From: Chitinophaga pinensis DSM 2588
GTDB lineage: Bacteria > Bacteroidota > Bacteroidia > Chitinophagales > Chitinophagaceae
Direction: 5' to 3'
NCBI RefSeq assembly: GCF_000024005.1
Contig: NC_013132.1
Span: forward strand, 1,730,001 to 1,794,000
DNA length: 64,000 nt
Part shown: positions 1-11,094 of the stretch, one piece after another
How positions within the stretch are numbered: the stretch's first letter is position 1
Layout: the number at the start of each line of letters is the position of its first letter
The notes under the pieces: generated by a model
What the model was told of the DNA's origin: nothing
The model's database searches: none
The model's input: the letters and a program-made list of their open reading frames with translations, nothing else
Made by a program: the position numbers and the translations under genes

Positions 1-2245
<2,245 letters not shown>

Positions 2246-2356
2246 TTTATTTTTTTGTGATACTATTACAATTTCCCAATATGTTACCTTATTGGTCTTC
2301 TGTCAGGATAACGCTGCAATAGTGCTGACTGAAAGACGAGATCATACTAAAGATCT

Positions 2357-2467
<111 letters not shown>

Positions 2468-2476
2468 TTTATTGAG

Positions 2477-2509
2477 AAAGCTCCGGACGAAAGTCTTGGA
2501 GCTTTTTTA
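2477..2509 (+). terminator. rrn operon terminator
   Basis: An 8-bp perfect stem (AAAGCTCC / GGAGCTTT) with a 13-base loop runs straight into a T-rich tract. It begins ten bases after the 5S gene and fits an intrinsic terminator of the rRNA operon. Confidence 0.85.
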
Positions 2510-2532
2510 TTTTATACCTGTTTGTAAGTTTG

Positions 2533-3357
2533 TTACCTCTTTTTTTTTCTGAAATCATCATACCAGTGTGCAATATTGATCGATGCACCCATACCAAAAG
2601 CAACTGGCTGAAAATATTCATTGAACTCATATCCACCGTAAGTATCATCATTTAGCAACAGCGAAAACATCAGCTGCATCTGAAACTTCACGTACTTATA
2701 GCCTACACGGAATGTAAATGCAGGTTCGTAAAAGGGCAGCGTCTTCGTACCGATACTCATATAATTTATCATCCGGTCGGGTTCATTTTCAAATGCCTTC
2801 GGACCGGCATAAAGACTATAGAACTTCAGGATTGAAAAGCGGGATGTAAAAGCTGCTTCAATAATCGGGTGTGAAAAGCCTATGCCTGGCTGAATGAAAA
2901 ATTTATTGAAATGAGAGCGTAAGAGGTAATCATTGCGGATGGCATCAGGGGTATTTTCATAGCCCTTTTCAAGCGTTTTAAATGAGCCATTGCCATAACC
3001 TCCATACACATCAAAGACCATTCGCTTTTTAGGATCCAGTGGCTTAAAAAAGCCCACAGCGCCCTCTAATACACCTCCCCTGGTATTATCATCTACAAAG
3101 AGATCTTCTCCATCTGAGTCCTCAATATTGATGTTATAGTCATAAACATATTGACCATTTGCCATTACAGCAATGTTATCGCTTACAGCAAATGCCGCCT
3201 GGAAATTGGTAGGAGAAACGCTTCCCTTGAATTCATGTTTTTCCTTCAGCAGGGGCTCATTGACAGTATTAGGAACGTAAATATGGCTGTTGCACGAAGA
3301 GACGATCAATAGCAAACTGCAACATGCAGTGGCAGGCAGGTTGAAATAGTTTCGCAT
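2533..3357 (-). CDS. Predicted lipoprotein, possible outer-membrane beta-barrel
   Basis: 274 codons. The N-terminus is a lipoprotein signal: short basic start, hydrophobic stretch and a lipobox ending in SSC at about residue 22. The rest is rich in alternating aromatic and polar strands and Gly, with no predicted helical membrane segments, which suggests an outer-membrane-associated barrel or surface lipoprotein. I do not recognise a named family. It starts 27 bases after the stop of the LacI-type regulator on the same strand, so the two are probably co-transcribed. Function unknown; export and lipidation are the supportable claims. Confidence 0.8.
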   Translation of the reverse strand: MRNYFNLPATACCSLLLIVSSCNSHIYVPNTVNEPLLKEKHEFKGSVSPTNFQAAFAVSDNIAVMANGQYVYDYNINIEDSDGEDLFVDDNTRGGVLEGAVGFFKPLDPKKRMVFDVYGGYGNGSFKTLEKGYENTPDAIRNDYLLRSHFNKFFIQPGIGFSHPIIEAAFTSRFSILKFYSLYAGPKAFENEPDRMINYMSIGTKTLPFYEPAFTFRVGYKYVKFQMQLMFSLLLNDDTYGGYEFNEYFQPVAFGMGASINIAHWYDDFRKKKR

Positions 3358-3384
3358 AACGTAGTGGGTTTAAGCGGTGACTGT

Positions 3385-4407
3385 TTACTCGCTGGATTCC
3401 CTTTCAATCAATTCAACAGGAAATACAAAGTGCTTGGTGATCTTCATGGTGTCGCCATAATTGATCAGTTTAACAATAGTATCTACTGCTTTCTGGCCCA
3501 TCTTATATCCGGATTGTTCGATAGTAGTAAGTGCAGGGGTAATGATTCTTGAAGACTGGTCATTGGAATATCCTACTACCTTGATCTGTTTGGGAATATC
3601 GACGCGTTGTCTTTTGGCTTCCTGGATAAATGCTACTGCTGATGTATCGTTCGCAGCAAACAATCCGTCAGGTCGTTCTGTGGCAGCTAATAATTCCTGT
3701 GAAGCCGTAGTGGCAGCCTCCGATGTCAGGTTATGAACATAGAGAAGTTGTTCATCAAAAGGTATATCATATTTTTCCAGCGCCGTTTTATAGCCGCTTA
3801 GACGCTGCTGATAAAGATTACAGCTAAGTATACCTGAGAACAATGCAATGCGTTTACAACCTTGTCTGATCAGATGTTCTGTAGCCAGAAAGCCTCCTTT
3901 GAAGTCATCTCCGGTAATGGTATAACCAGGAAATTCTGTGGGAACGCGGTCATAGAAAACCAGTGGAATATTGTTCTTTATGAATGGAGTAAAATGTTCA
4001 TAGTGTGTTGTGTACATAGAAGATACAGCGAGTAATCCATCTACACGAAGAGAAAAAAATGTATTGACAAGTTCTTTCTCCATTTCAACAGTATCATCAG
4101 ACTGGCCAATCACAATACTAAAGCCATATTTATGTGCTTCGTGCTGGATACCGCTGATGGCTGTACTCTGGAAATACATGGAAGTACGTGGTACAATAAG
4201 GCCCAGAATGTTGGAGCGGTTCTTACGCAGACTGGATGCGATCCAGTTAGGTACATAACCCATTTCGGTGGCCGTCTGGCGTACCTTGTCTCTGGTTTCC
4301 TGGTTGATCAGCTTATTGTTCTGCAATGCTCTCGATACCGTGGAAGCAGATAGGTTCAGCACTCTGGCAATGTCGTAGATAGTAATCTTAGTACTTCGTT
4401 CTTTCAC
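3385..4407 (-). CDS. LacI-family transcriptional regulator
   Basis: 340 codons starting at GTG; the only nearby ATG is out of frame and immediately hits TGA. Residues about 7-30 form the LacI helix-turn-helix (TIYDIARVLNLSASTVSRAL, with a hinge helix to about residue 60), followed by a periplasmic-binding-protein-like effector domain (ILGLIVP near residue 69 to the end). The family binds palindromic operators and responds to small sugars or nucleosides. The only co-oriented neighbour is the lipoprotein directly downstream, so the regulon cannot be read from context. A 16-base near-palindrome 22 bases before the start codon may be its own operator. Confidence 0.93.
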   Translation of the reverse strand: MKERSTKITIYDIARVLNLSASTVSRALQNNKLINQETRDKVRQTATEMGYVPNWIASSLRKNRSNILGLIVPRTSMYFQSTAISGIQHEAHKYGFSIVIGQSDDTVEMEKELVNTFFSLRVDGLLAVSSMYTTHYEHFTPFIKNNIPLVFYDRVPTEFPGYTITGDDFKGGFLATEHLIRQGCKRIALFSGILSCNLYQQRLSGYKTALEKYDIPFDEQLLYVHNLTSEAATTASQELLAATERPDGLFAANDTSAVAFIQEAKRQRVDIPKQIKVVGYSNDQSSRIITPALTTIEQSGYKMGQKAVDTIVKLINYGDTMKITKHFVFPVELIERESSE

Positions 4408-4428
4408 ATTCTTGAGGTTCAGTATATA

Positions 4429-4444
4429 AATATAGCGATATATT
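4429..4444. promoter_or_regulatory. Candidate LacI-type operator
   Basis: AATATAGCGATATATT is a near-perfect inverted repeat (7 of 8 arm positions match) with a central CpG, the usual centre of LacI-family operators. It sits just upstream of the regulator's GTG start, which would suit autoregulation. AT-rich palindromes arise by chance, so this stays tentative. Confidence 0.4.
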
Positions 4445-4498
4445 GAGCAACTTTTATAACAAGCAACAGCATTATTTTCATAGCGTTAAATATTAGCA

Positions 4499-4546
4499 CT
4501 ATAAAAGCAGAAAGGCTCCCATGTAGGAGCCTTTCTGCTTTTATAG
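4499..4546 (-). terminator. Terminator hairpin after the metalloprotease gene
   Basis: A 21-bp perfect inverted repeat (arms 4499-4519 and 4526-4546) with a 6-base loop. It lies just past the stop of the minus-strand metalloprotease gene. The arm ends are A/T-rich, so either strand gives a T-tract after a GC-richer core. Confidence 0.85.
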
Positions 4547-4556
4547 TAATGTAGCA

Positions 4557-7118
4557 TCATTTAGGTTCGAGAGCCTGGCTGATTCTTTCAGCAAGATCGC
4601 TCAGATGATAACGGCTCAGTGGATCCTGTATAGTTGCAGCTGCGGCACGGATATCGGTACGCAGAGATACAAGATGTGCACGTGCAATACTGCTCACATC
4701 TGATTTTGTCGGATCTGCGGGTGCAGGGCCGAACATGATAATCATACCACCCATGGAAGACTGGTCTTTAGAAGCCAGCAGCTGAATAACATGATCAACA
4801 TATGATTTCTGCAGGTTACGACGGAATACGTCGATATTCTTTCTGCTGTATACTTCGCTGAAGATGCCTTTTTTAACATCATTCAGGAATGCAGTAGCCT
4901 GGTAACTGCCAGCGCCGTCATTCGCTTCATTGTTGATCAGTTTTACGAGTGTATTAGCACTCAGTATGCGATCTAATACAGGGGTCTGACGCGCGCCGAC
5001 AATAGTGGTTGCGTTGTTGCCTGTACGCGATAAGATGTCCTTATCAAGTAACCATTTAGGTGTGGTGAATACCTGATCGTTCAGGAACTGAACAGCTTCC
5101 AGCTGTATAACTTTTGGCACTGCTTCATATACGCCGCCTTCCTGCTCTACTGTTTTCGGTGTTTCATATATACCACCAATGTTTTTGGCGACATGTCCGA
5201 GATAACGACCAAACTGTGTATTCACTTCGCGATAGAGTTCAGTAAGATTGCCATAACCTTCATTCTCTTCTTTCGTCCAGGTCAGGAGGTTAGGCATAAT
5301 ACGCTGCAGGTTTTTGATACCATATATACCCGATTTCATTGCATTATCACCAAGATCTTCATTCTGTGATCTTGGATCATCAGGGTTCATTTCTGTACCA
5401 AACCAATATTTCTTCTCCTTCAGTTTTTCAACTGTCCATTTATTAAGTACTGCTTTTTCTGCATCTGCTGTAGCTGCATCAGGGATCAGTTTATAGCCCC
5501 ATTCAATAGCCCATTTATCATAGAAGTTGATACGAGGGTAAAGATCAGCGCCGGAGATACCATCTTCTGGTTGTGCTACATAGTTGAAACGGGCATAGTC
5601 CATAATAGACGCTGCAAAACCATTTTCTTTAGTCCATGCTTTATCCCTTAACTTCTCAGTAGGATAGGTTGAGCTGGAACCGAAGTTGTGACGGAGGCCT
5701 AGTGTGTGACCTACTTCATGAGAGGATACGAATCTGATCAGTTCTCCCATCAGTTGGTCGTCAAACTGCATTTTACGTGCACGGGCATCGTTGGGCGCAC
5801 ACTGTATAAAGTACCAGTTACGCAGTAAACGCATCACGTTGTGATACCAGTTGATATGGCTTTCCATGATCTCGCCGGAACGGGGATCGTGAATATGAGG
5901 ACCACTCGCGTTAGGAATATCGGAAGGTTTGTAAACGATCGCTGAGAAGCGAGCGTCTTCCAGGCTCCAGGTAGAATCTTCTTCACGCGTAGGCGCTACT
6001 TTAGCAACAACTGCATTTTTGAAACCTGCTTTTTCAAAAGCTGCCTGCCAGTCATTTACACCTTGAATTAAGTATGGTACCCATTTTTTAGGCGTAGCCG
6101 GATCTATATAAAATATGATTGGCTTTAGGGGTTCCACGAGTTCCCCGCGTTTATATCTCTCGAGATCTTCAGGCTTAGGCTCCAGTCTCCAGCGGGTAAC
6201 CATGGAGAGGCGTTTAACGCCTTGTGGATCCAGGTCAAAATCAGTTACAGAAGTGGTAAAGTAACCCACACGTGGATCAAAGTACCGGGCTTTCATCGGT
6301 ACCGCTGGCAGCAGAATCATAGATGAGTTCAGCTCCAGTGTGGCGTTTCCACCCTGTACAGGCATACCTGGACCAGGCTGGCCACCAGATTTGGAATAAG
6401 TCTTTACTGTTTTGATCTCTGTATTGATAGGATAAGATTTGACATCTACTATATATGACTTATCCTGCTGAACGGCGCCCAGTTTGAACATGCCTTTCAC
6501 GCGGGAGTCAAAGAAGAAGATATCGTTATCACCCTGGATATATTCAGTAAGATCGATAATAGTACTTTTTCCTTTTTCAGAGAAAGCCTTGATATCAAAC
6601 GCAGCTGCAATGGGTTGTATGTTGGAATTCATTACAGCGTTAAACATTGGCTGACTGGAATCTCTGGAGATTTCAGAATAGGAAATGTTCTTCAGGAAAA
6701 TGCGGTTATTGGGTCCTTTTTCAAACCGGATCACGTTTTCACCGATTTCGTCTCCGCTGTATCCCATCATTGCAGCGCGCAGGCCTGCGGCTGATTTTGA
6801 AATACGGTTTACGACGAGAATATCTCTTCCAAGGAGGGAGTCAGCTATTTCAAAAAATACTTTGTCATCCTGCTTATAGATATTGAACAGACCGGAATCT
6901 GCTACAGCAGCGGATGTAATGACTTCGCTGAATTTTTTGGGAGCTGTTTTTGGACCGCTTTTAGCGGGCATAGGCGGACGTGCAGTCGAATCTTTAGCGG
7001 GAATAGGTTCCTGTTGGGTCTTCTTTCGCTTTTGTGCTATCGACATAGTGTTGATACTCAGTATCAACAGAAGCGTACCAGCTGTTGTGGCGACGGTACG
7101 GATGGTGTTTTTCTTCAT
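4557..7118 (-). CDS. Secreted zinc-dependent metalloprotease (DUF5117/DUF5118/DUF4953 type)
   Basis: 853 codons with a signal peptide (hydrophobic to about residue 28, ending SIAQ). After a Pro/Lys-rich linker comes the DUF5118-like region, then a DUF5117-like middle, and near residue 468 the zinc motif HEVGHTLGLRHNF: the two His and Glu of HExxH with the downstream HNF extension seen in this metzincin-like Bacteroidota family. The C-terminal part is DUF4953-like. The protein is probably periplasmic or surface-exposed; its substrates are unknown. It is a single-gene unit ended by the 21-bp hairpin. Length fits the family and catalytic residues are intact. Confidence 0.92.
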   Translation of the reverse strand: MKKNTIRTVATTAGTLLLILSINTMSIAQKRKKTQQEPIPAKDSTARPPMPAKSGPKTAPKKFSEVITSAAVADSGLFNIYKQDDKVFFEIADSLLGRDILVVNRISKSAAGLRAAMMGYSGDEIGENVIRFEKGPNNRIFLKNISYSEISRDSSQPMFNAVMNSNIQPIAAAFDIKAFSEKGKSTIIDLTEYIQGDNDIFFFDSRVKGMFKLGAVQQDKSYIVDVKSYPINTEIKTVKTYSKSGGQPGPGMPVQGGNATLELNSSMILLPAVPMKARYFDPRVGYFTTSVTDFDLDPQGVKRLSMVTRWRLEPKPEDLERYKRGELVEPLKPIIFYIDPATPKKWVPYLIQGVNDWQAAFEKAGFKNAVVAKVAPTREEDSTWSLEDARFSAIVYKPSDIPNASGPHIHDPRSGEIMESHINWYHNVMRLLRNWYFIQCAPNDARARKMQFDDQLMGELIRFVSSHEVGHTLGLRHNFGSSSTYPTEKLRDKAWTKENGFAASIMDYARFNYVAQPEDGISGADLYPRINFYDKWAIEWGYKLIPDAATADAEKAVLNKWTVEKLKEKKYWFGTEMNPDDPRSQNEDLGDNAMKSGIYGIKNLQRIMPNLLTWTKEENEGYGNLTELYREVNTQFGRYLGHVAKNIGGIYETPKTVEQEGGVYEAVPKVIQLEAVQFLNDQVFTTPKWLLDKDILSRTGNNATTIVGARQTPVLDRILSANTLVKLINNEANDGAGSYQATAFLNDVKKGIFSEVYSRKNIDVFRRNLQKSYVDHVIQLLASKDQSSMGGMIIMFGPAPADPTKSDVSSIARAHLVSLRTDIRAAAATIQDPLSRYHLSDLAERISQALEPK

Positions 7119-7858
7119 TTGCGTTTATTAAAAAAGGTCGGTTTAAACGAGATTTTGGCAGGTAGTGTTGAAAATACACATATTAAGCAGTAACTTATCG
7201 GAGAATTCCATGAACGTTTAAAATGTTACAGGAATGGAGATCGGGGGAATAAGCAGATACCAGGGGTAAAAAATAATAGCGGTGTGTTTATGAATAAATT
7301 TGTTGATATGGTATCTTTTATGCTTATATTACAGAGTGAATGAAATGCTGCAATGGCTCTATTACAAACGTTTTTCAGCGGACAATGAAGGTTTTGTTCC
7401 ACGTTAGAAAGGGGAAAACGGACATGTAACAAGCAGTGATTGTTTGGCGTTATAAGTAATGCAGAGAAAGTTAAAAACGACCCAAAGTGCGGATGGTGGC
7501 GGTTAAGAAGAGAAAAATGTCGCAGAAAATTTCTGTTGGAACATTTAAAAAATTTCTTAAATTGTGCGTCCAACTTTGAAAAAAATCAATAAATTTCAGG
7601 TTACAAGGATATTAATCATAAGGGGTGTAGCCCAATCTTTGATACAGGTTACAATTGACACATAAAGTGTATGCTCAATAAACAAGTGAATGGAAGGCCG
7701 TCTGATGGCGGCTTTCGGTGGCAGCGTTAAATTTTGTGAGTTTTTGAGAGCTGCACTTGTTTTTTTGGGTCAACCGTATAACTTTGCGAATCACGTATTT
7801 ACATTGCAGAAATAACAAAAAACAATAGTTTAATCTTTAACACTAAAATTCAATCAAC
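7119..7858. other. Intergenic region between divergent genes
   Basis: About 740 bases separating the metalloprotease (leftward) and the exbB operon (rightward). It is AT-rich. The one clear element is the promoter at 7757-7786. A 115-codon ORF on the minus strand (7226-7573) lacks any protein-like composition and is taken as chance. Confidence 0.6.
7757..7786 (+). promoter_or_regulatory. Bacteroidota housekeeping promoter of the exbB operon
   Basis: TTG at 7757-7759 and TAACTTTG at 7779-7786 are separated by exactly 19 bases, matching the -33/-7 consensus (TTG, 19 bases, TAnnTTTG) of the Bacteroidota primary sigma factor. Transcription would start near 7793, giving a leader of about 65 bases before the exbB ATG. 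Confidence 0.8.
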
Positions 7859-8719
7859 ATGGCTGAGACTAAAACAACTGTGACTGCAGGTTCTGCCAAA
7901 GCAACTTCTCATCAACCTAAAAAGTCATCCAATGTATTCGCATTGCTGGCTGTGCCTATCTGTATCGTTATAGGTGTTCTCTTCTACATCTTTGTATTAG
8001 GTAGTCCTGATAACTTCCAGGGAGGTATAAAAGGTCCGAACGCGCATCCAGTTGAAGAAGGTATCGGAAAATGGTTCGCAACAGTTTATCAGGGTGGTGC
8101 TATTGTACCTATTCTTATTTCTGTATTACTGATCTGTGTTACTTTCGTAATTGAGCGTTTCCTGTATATCAACAAAGCTAAAGGTAAGTTTAGCGGTGCT
8201 GATCTGGTAAGAAGAGTTCAGTTCCACCTGGCTAACAAAAACGTAGACGCAGCGCTGGCTGAGTGCGACAAACAGAAAGGTTCTGTAGGTAACGTAATGA
8301 AAGCTGGTCTGAAGAAGTACAAAGAAATGATCACTAACACTGAGCTGGATACTGAGCAGAAGATCCTGACTATCAAAAACGAGATCGAAGAAACAACCGC
8401 TCTTGAACTGCCAATGATGGAAAAGAACCTGGTGTTCCTGTCCACTATCGCTTCAGTAGCTACCCTGCTTGGTCTGTTCGGTACAGTATTGGGTATGATC
8501 AAATCCTTCTCTGCGATGTCCGCAGGTGGTGCTCCAGATTCTGCTAAACTGGCGTTAGGTATCTCCGAGGCGTTGATCAATACCGCTCTGGGTATCGGTA
8601 CTTCCGCTATCGCGATCATCATGTATAACTTCTTTACTACCAATATCGATGGCATCACTTATGCAATCGACGAGTCTGGTTTCACTTTGACTCAGAGCTT
8701 CGCAGCTAACCACAAATAA
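7859..8719 (+). CDS. exbB: MotA/TolQ/ExbB proton channel family protein
   Basis: 286 codons. Hydrophobic segments lie at about residues 27-50, 80-105, 190-215 and 235-262; the last two carry the Gly-rich TLLGLFGTVLGMI and small-residue-rich segments that line the ExbB/TolQ proton channel. It forms the inner-membrane motor with ExbD and energises TonB. The Bacteroidota proteins carry an extra N-terminal membrane segment, seen here. First gene of an exbB-exbD-exbD-tonB operon with its own promoter. This machine would power SusC-type importers such as the one at 58 kb. Confidence 0.95.
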   Translation: MAETKTTVTAGSAKATSHQPKKSSNVFALLAVPICIVIGVLFYIFVLGSPDNFQGGIKGPNAHPVEEGIGKWFATVYQGGAIVPILISVLLICVTFVIERFLYINKAKGKFSGADLVRRVQFHLANKNVDAALAECDKQKGSVGNVMKAGLKKYKEMITNTELDTEQKILTIKNEIEETTALELPMMEKNLVFLSTIASVATLLGLFGTVLGMIKSFSAMSAGGAPDSAKLALGISEALINTALGIGTSAIAIIMYNFFTTNIDGITYAIDESGFTLTQSFAANHK

Positions 8720-8789
8720 TTTTTAGATTATTTGTGTGGAAATCGCGCAGTTTTGAATCTATATAAAGTAAACTAAAAAAGGAGTAAAG

Positions 8790-9446
8790 ATGCCTAAAGT
8801 TAAAATGCCCAGGAAGAGCACGCTGGTTGATATGACCGCGATGTGTGATGTGGCTTTCTTGCTGCTCACTTTCTTCATGCTGGCTACCAAATTTAAACCG
8901 GACGAGCCGGTAACTGTGGTAACTCCGTCTTCCATCAATACTAAACTGCTGCCAGATTCTGATGTAATCATGCTGACAGTTGATAAGGACGGTAAAATAT
9001 TCTTCAGCATGGACGGCCAGCCTAAAAGGCAGCAGCTGATCAATGATCTGGACCAACAGTATAAGCTCGGTCTGAACGAAAAGGAAAAGAATAACTTTAT
9101 CATTGGCTCCAGCATCGGTACGGATATTAAAAGCCTGAAGACTTACCTCGACATGAAACCTGAAGAGCGTAAGAAAGCTGGTCTTGAAAAAGGTATCCCT
9201 TCTGACTCTGCCAATAATGAAGTTGCTGTATGGATCGAGTATGCAAGATCTGCACAAGGTGGAAACCCTAAGCTGCAGTATTGTATCAAAGCCGACAATG
9301 GTACCCCTTATCCTGTAATTAAGGACATACTGGATACCTTCAAGGAGAAAAAGATTCAGAAGCTGAACCTGGTTACGAACCTGGAAGCTGCTCCTGCAGG
9401 ATCTGCAGCAGCTATAGCTCGTGCCGAAGGAAAGTCCGACGAATAA
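8790..9446 (+). CDS. exbD: ExbD-family biopolymer transport protein (first copy)
   Basis: 218 codons. A short cytoplasmic N-terminus leads into one membrane helix at about residues 13-36 (VDMTAMCDVAFLLLTFFML), whose Asp in the MCDVAF segment is the expected proton-carrying residue of ExbD/TolR. The rest is a periplasmic domain. It follows exbB by 70 bases and precedes a second, diverged exbD. Two exbD genes in tandem are usual in Bacteroidota and may form a mixed dimer in the channel pore (inference). Confidence 0.94.
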   Translation: MPKVKMPRKSTLVDMTAMCDVAFLLLTFFMLATKFKPDEPVTVVTPSSINTKLLPDSDVIMLTVDKDGKIFFSMDGQPKRQQLINDLDQQYKLGLNEKEKNNFIIGSSIGTDIKSLKTYLDMKPEERKKAGLEKGIPSDSANNEVAVWIEYARSAQGGNPKLQYCIKADNGTPYPVIKDILDTFKEKKIQKLNLVTNLEAAPAGSAAAIARAEGKSDE

Positions 9447-9519
9447 AACAGATTTCAAGTAAACGGCAGGCAGCACCGAGGTGCTGAGTTGCTATTGAAA
9501 ACTAAAAAAAAGAGCTACT

Positions 9520-10113
9520 ATGGCAGAAATGGATACCAGCAGTAGTGGTGGGAAAGGTAAACACCAGGGTACGAAATCCAAGAAGCAGTCTACACGCGTA
9601 GACATGACTCCAATGGTGGATCTCGGCTTTCTGCTAATCACTTTCTTCATGTTGACTACGACTATGAGCAAGCCCAAAACAATGGACTTGATCATGCCGA
9701 AAGATACTAAGGATGAGAAAGAGCAGAACAAGGTAAAAGAAAGTACTGCACTCACTATACTGCTTGGAAAAAAAGATCGCGTATACTACTACGAAGGTCT
9801 GGCACAGGATCCGAATGCTTCGGCAAATCCTGAATTTTTCAAAGCAACTACGTTTGCTAATACTGGCGGCATCAGAGATGTAATTATCAAAAAGCGTGAT
9901 GAGGTTGCTCAATTAAGGAACTCAAAGGGAGAGCCTGAAGATGTAGTGATTATCATTAAAGCTGATAATGATGCTACATACAAGGACTTCGTTGACATTC
10001 TGGACGAAATGGCCATTAACCGCATTCAACGTTATGCTACAGTTGACATCAGCGATCAGGATAAAACCTGGATCCAGCAGACGGAAACAGCTAACGGCGG
10101 TGGCTCCAAGTAA
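9520..10113 (+). CDS. exbD: ExbD-family biopolymer transport protein (second copy)
   Basis: 197 codons. A Lys/Gly/Ser-rich cytoplasmic tail of about 26 residues precedes one membrane helix (VDMTPMVDLGFLLITFFML, about residues 28-46) with the conserved Asp, followed by a periplasmic domain. It shares the membrane motif with the preceding ExbD but diverges in the periplasmic part, so it is not a recent duplicate. It lies 73 bases after the first exbD and 42 bases before tonB, in the same operon. Confidence 0.94.
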   Translation: MAEMDTSSSGGKGKHQGTKSKKQSTRVDMTPMVDLGFLLITFFMLTTTMSKPKTMDLIMPKDTKDEKEQNKVKESTALTILLGKKDRVYYYEGLAQDPNASANPEFFKATTFANTGGIRDVIIKKRDEVAQLRNSKGEPEDVVIIIKADNDATYKDFVDILDEMAINRIQRYATVDISDQDKTWIQQTETANGGGSK

Positions 10114-10155
10114 TTTAGAAACAATTTCTTTGTATCCATCCTTAAAATTTAAACA

Positions 10156-10995
10156 ATGGATTCCGCTAAAGTCTTAAAGTCCGATTTTCTGGATATCCTG
10201 TTTGAGAACAGGAATAAGGAATATGGGGCTTATGACCTCAGAAGACAATACGACAAAAGGGTACGTAACGCCGTTATCGGTAGTGCTGCACTGATGTTGG
10301 TTGTAATCGCAGGTTATGCAATCAGTAATTATATCAACAAATTAGAACGGGAGAATCCTGATAGGAAACCTGTTATAGAGCAGATCAAAATGGAGGACGT
10401 GAAGATTCCGGATGATCCGAAAACTCCACCTCCGCCTCCACCGCCACCTGCTCCACCGCCACCGGTGAAACCATCCGTACAATTCACTCCTCCCGTAATC
10501 AAGAAGGATGAAGAAGTACCAGAAGATGAAGTACCGCCTAAAATCAAGGAAATTGAGAATAAGGCAATCAGTACTAAAACTGTAGAAGGTGATCCTAACG
10601 GTATCGATCCGGGATTACTGGAAGATAGTAAAGGTACTGGTGTGGTAGAAGCTCCTCCTCCTCCTCCAAAAGAAGAGATCTTCACCTTCGTAGAACAGCC
10701 GCCTACCTTCCCTGGTGGTGAGGAAGCGCTGGCTAAGTTCCTGAGCAAAAACATCCACTATCCTCGCGTTGCGCAGGAAAATGCGATCTCAGGTACTGTG
10801 TTCGTACAGTTCGTAGTAGACTCAGAAGGTAACATCAAAGATGTGAAAACTGTAGGTGCTGCGAAAGGTGGTGGTCTGGAAGAAGAAGCAATCCGTGTGG
10901 TAAAAATAATGCCTAAATGGAAAGCTGGTAAACAGAACGGCCGTCAGGTATCTGTACAGTTCAACCTGCCTATCCGCTTTACGCTGCAAGAGTAG
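10156..10995 (+). CDS. tonB: TonB-family energy transducer
   Basis: 279 codons. One membrane anchor at about residues 38-56 follows a cytoplasmic N-terminus with the NRNKEYGAYDLRR motif typical of Bacteroidota TonB proteins. A Pro-rich periplasm-spanning stretch (runs of Pro at about residues 92-108 and again near 168-173) leads to the C-terminal TonB domain (FPGGEEALAKFL through YPRVAQENAISGTVFVQF to the end), which contacts the TonB box of outer-membrane receptors. Last gene of the operon, ended by a strong terminator. Confidence 0.95.
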   Translation: MDSAKVLKSDFLDILFENRNKEYGAYDLRRQYDKRVRNAVIGSAALMLVVIAGYAISNYINKLERENPDRKPVIEQIKMEDVKIPDDPKTPPPPPPPPAPPPPVKPSVQFTPPVIKKDEEVPEDEVPPKIKEIENKAISTKTVEGDPNGIDPGLLEDSKGTGVVEAPPPPPKEEIFTFVEQPPTFPGGEEALAKFLSKNIHYPRVAQENAISGTVFVQFVVDSEGNIKDVKTVGAAKGGGLEEEAIRVVKIMPKWKAGKQNGRQVSVQFNLPIRFTLQE

Positions 10996-11020
10996 CAGAG
11001 AGCTAAGGATATTTATCTTA

Positions 11021-11055
11021 AAACCCGGTCCAGGCATAGCCAGGACCGGGTTTTT
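11021..11055 (+). terminator. Terminator after tonB
   Basis: An 11-bp perfect GC-rich stem (AAACCCGGTCC / GGACCGGGTTT) with an 11-base loop, followed by a T-run. It begins 25 bases after the tonB stop. Confidence 0.9.
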
Positions 11056-11094
11056 CTATTTATTGGTATATTGCTGCCTGAATTGTGAAAAATT

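Noticed and set aside
7226..7573. 115-codon minus-strand ORF upstream of the exbB operon
   Set aside because: Composition is not protein-like, no homologue recognised, and it occupies a promoter-bearing AT-rich gap.
10329..10754. Minus-strand Gly/Ser-rich ORF opposite tonB
   Set aside because: It is the antisense shadow of the Pro-rich TonB linker.
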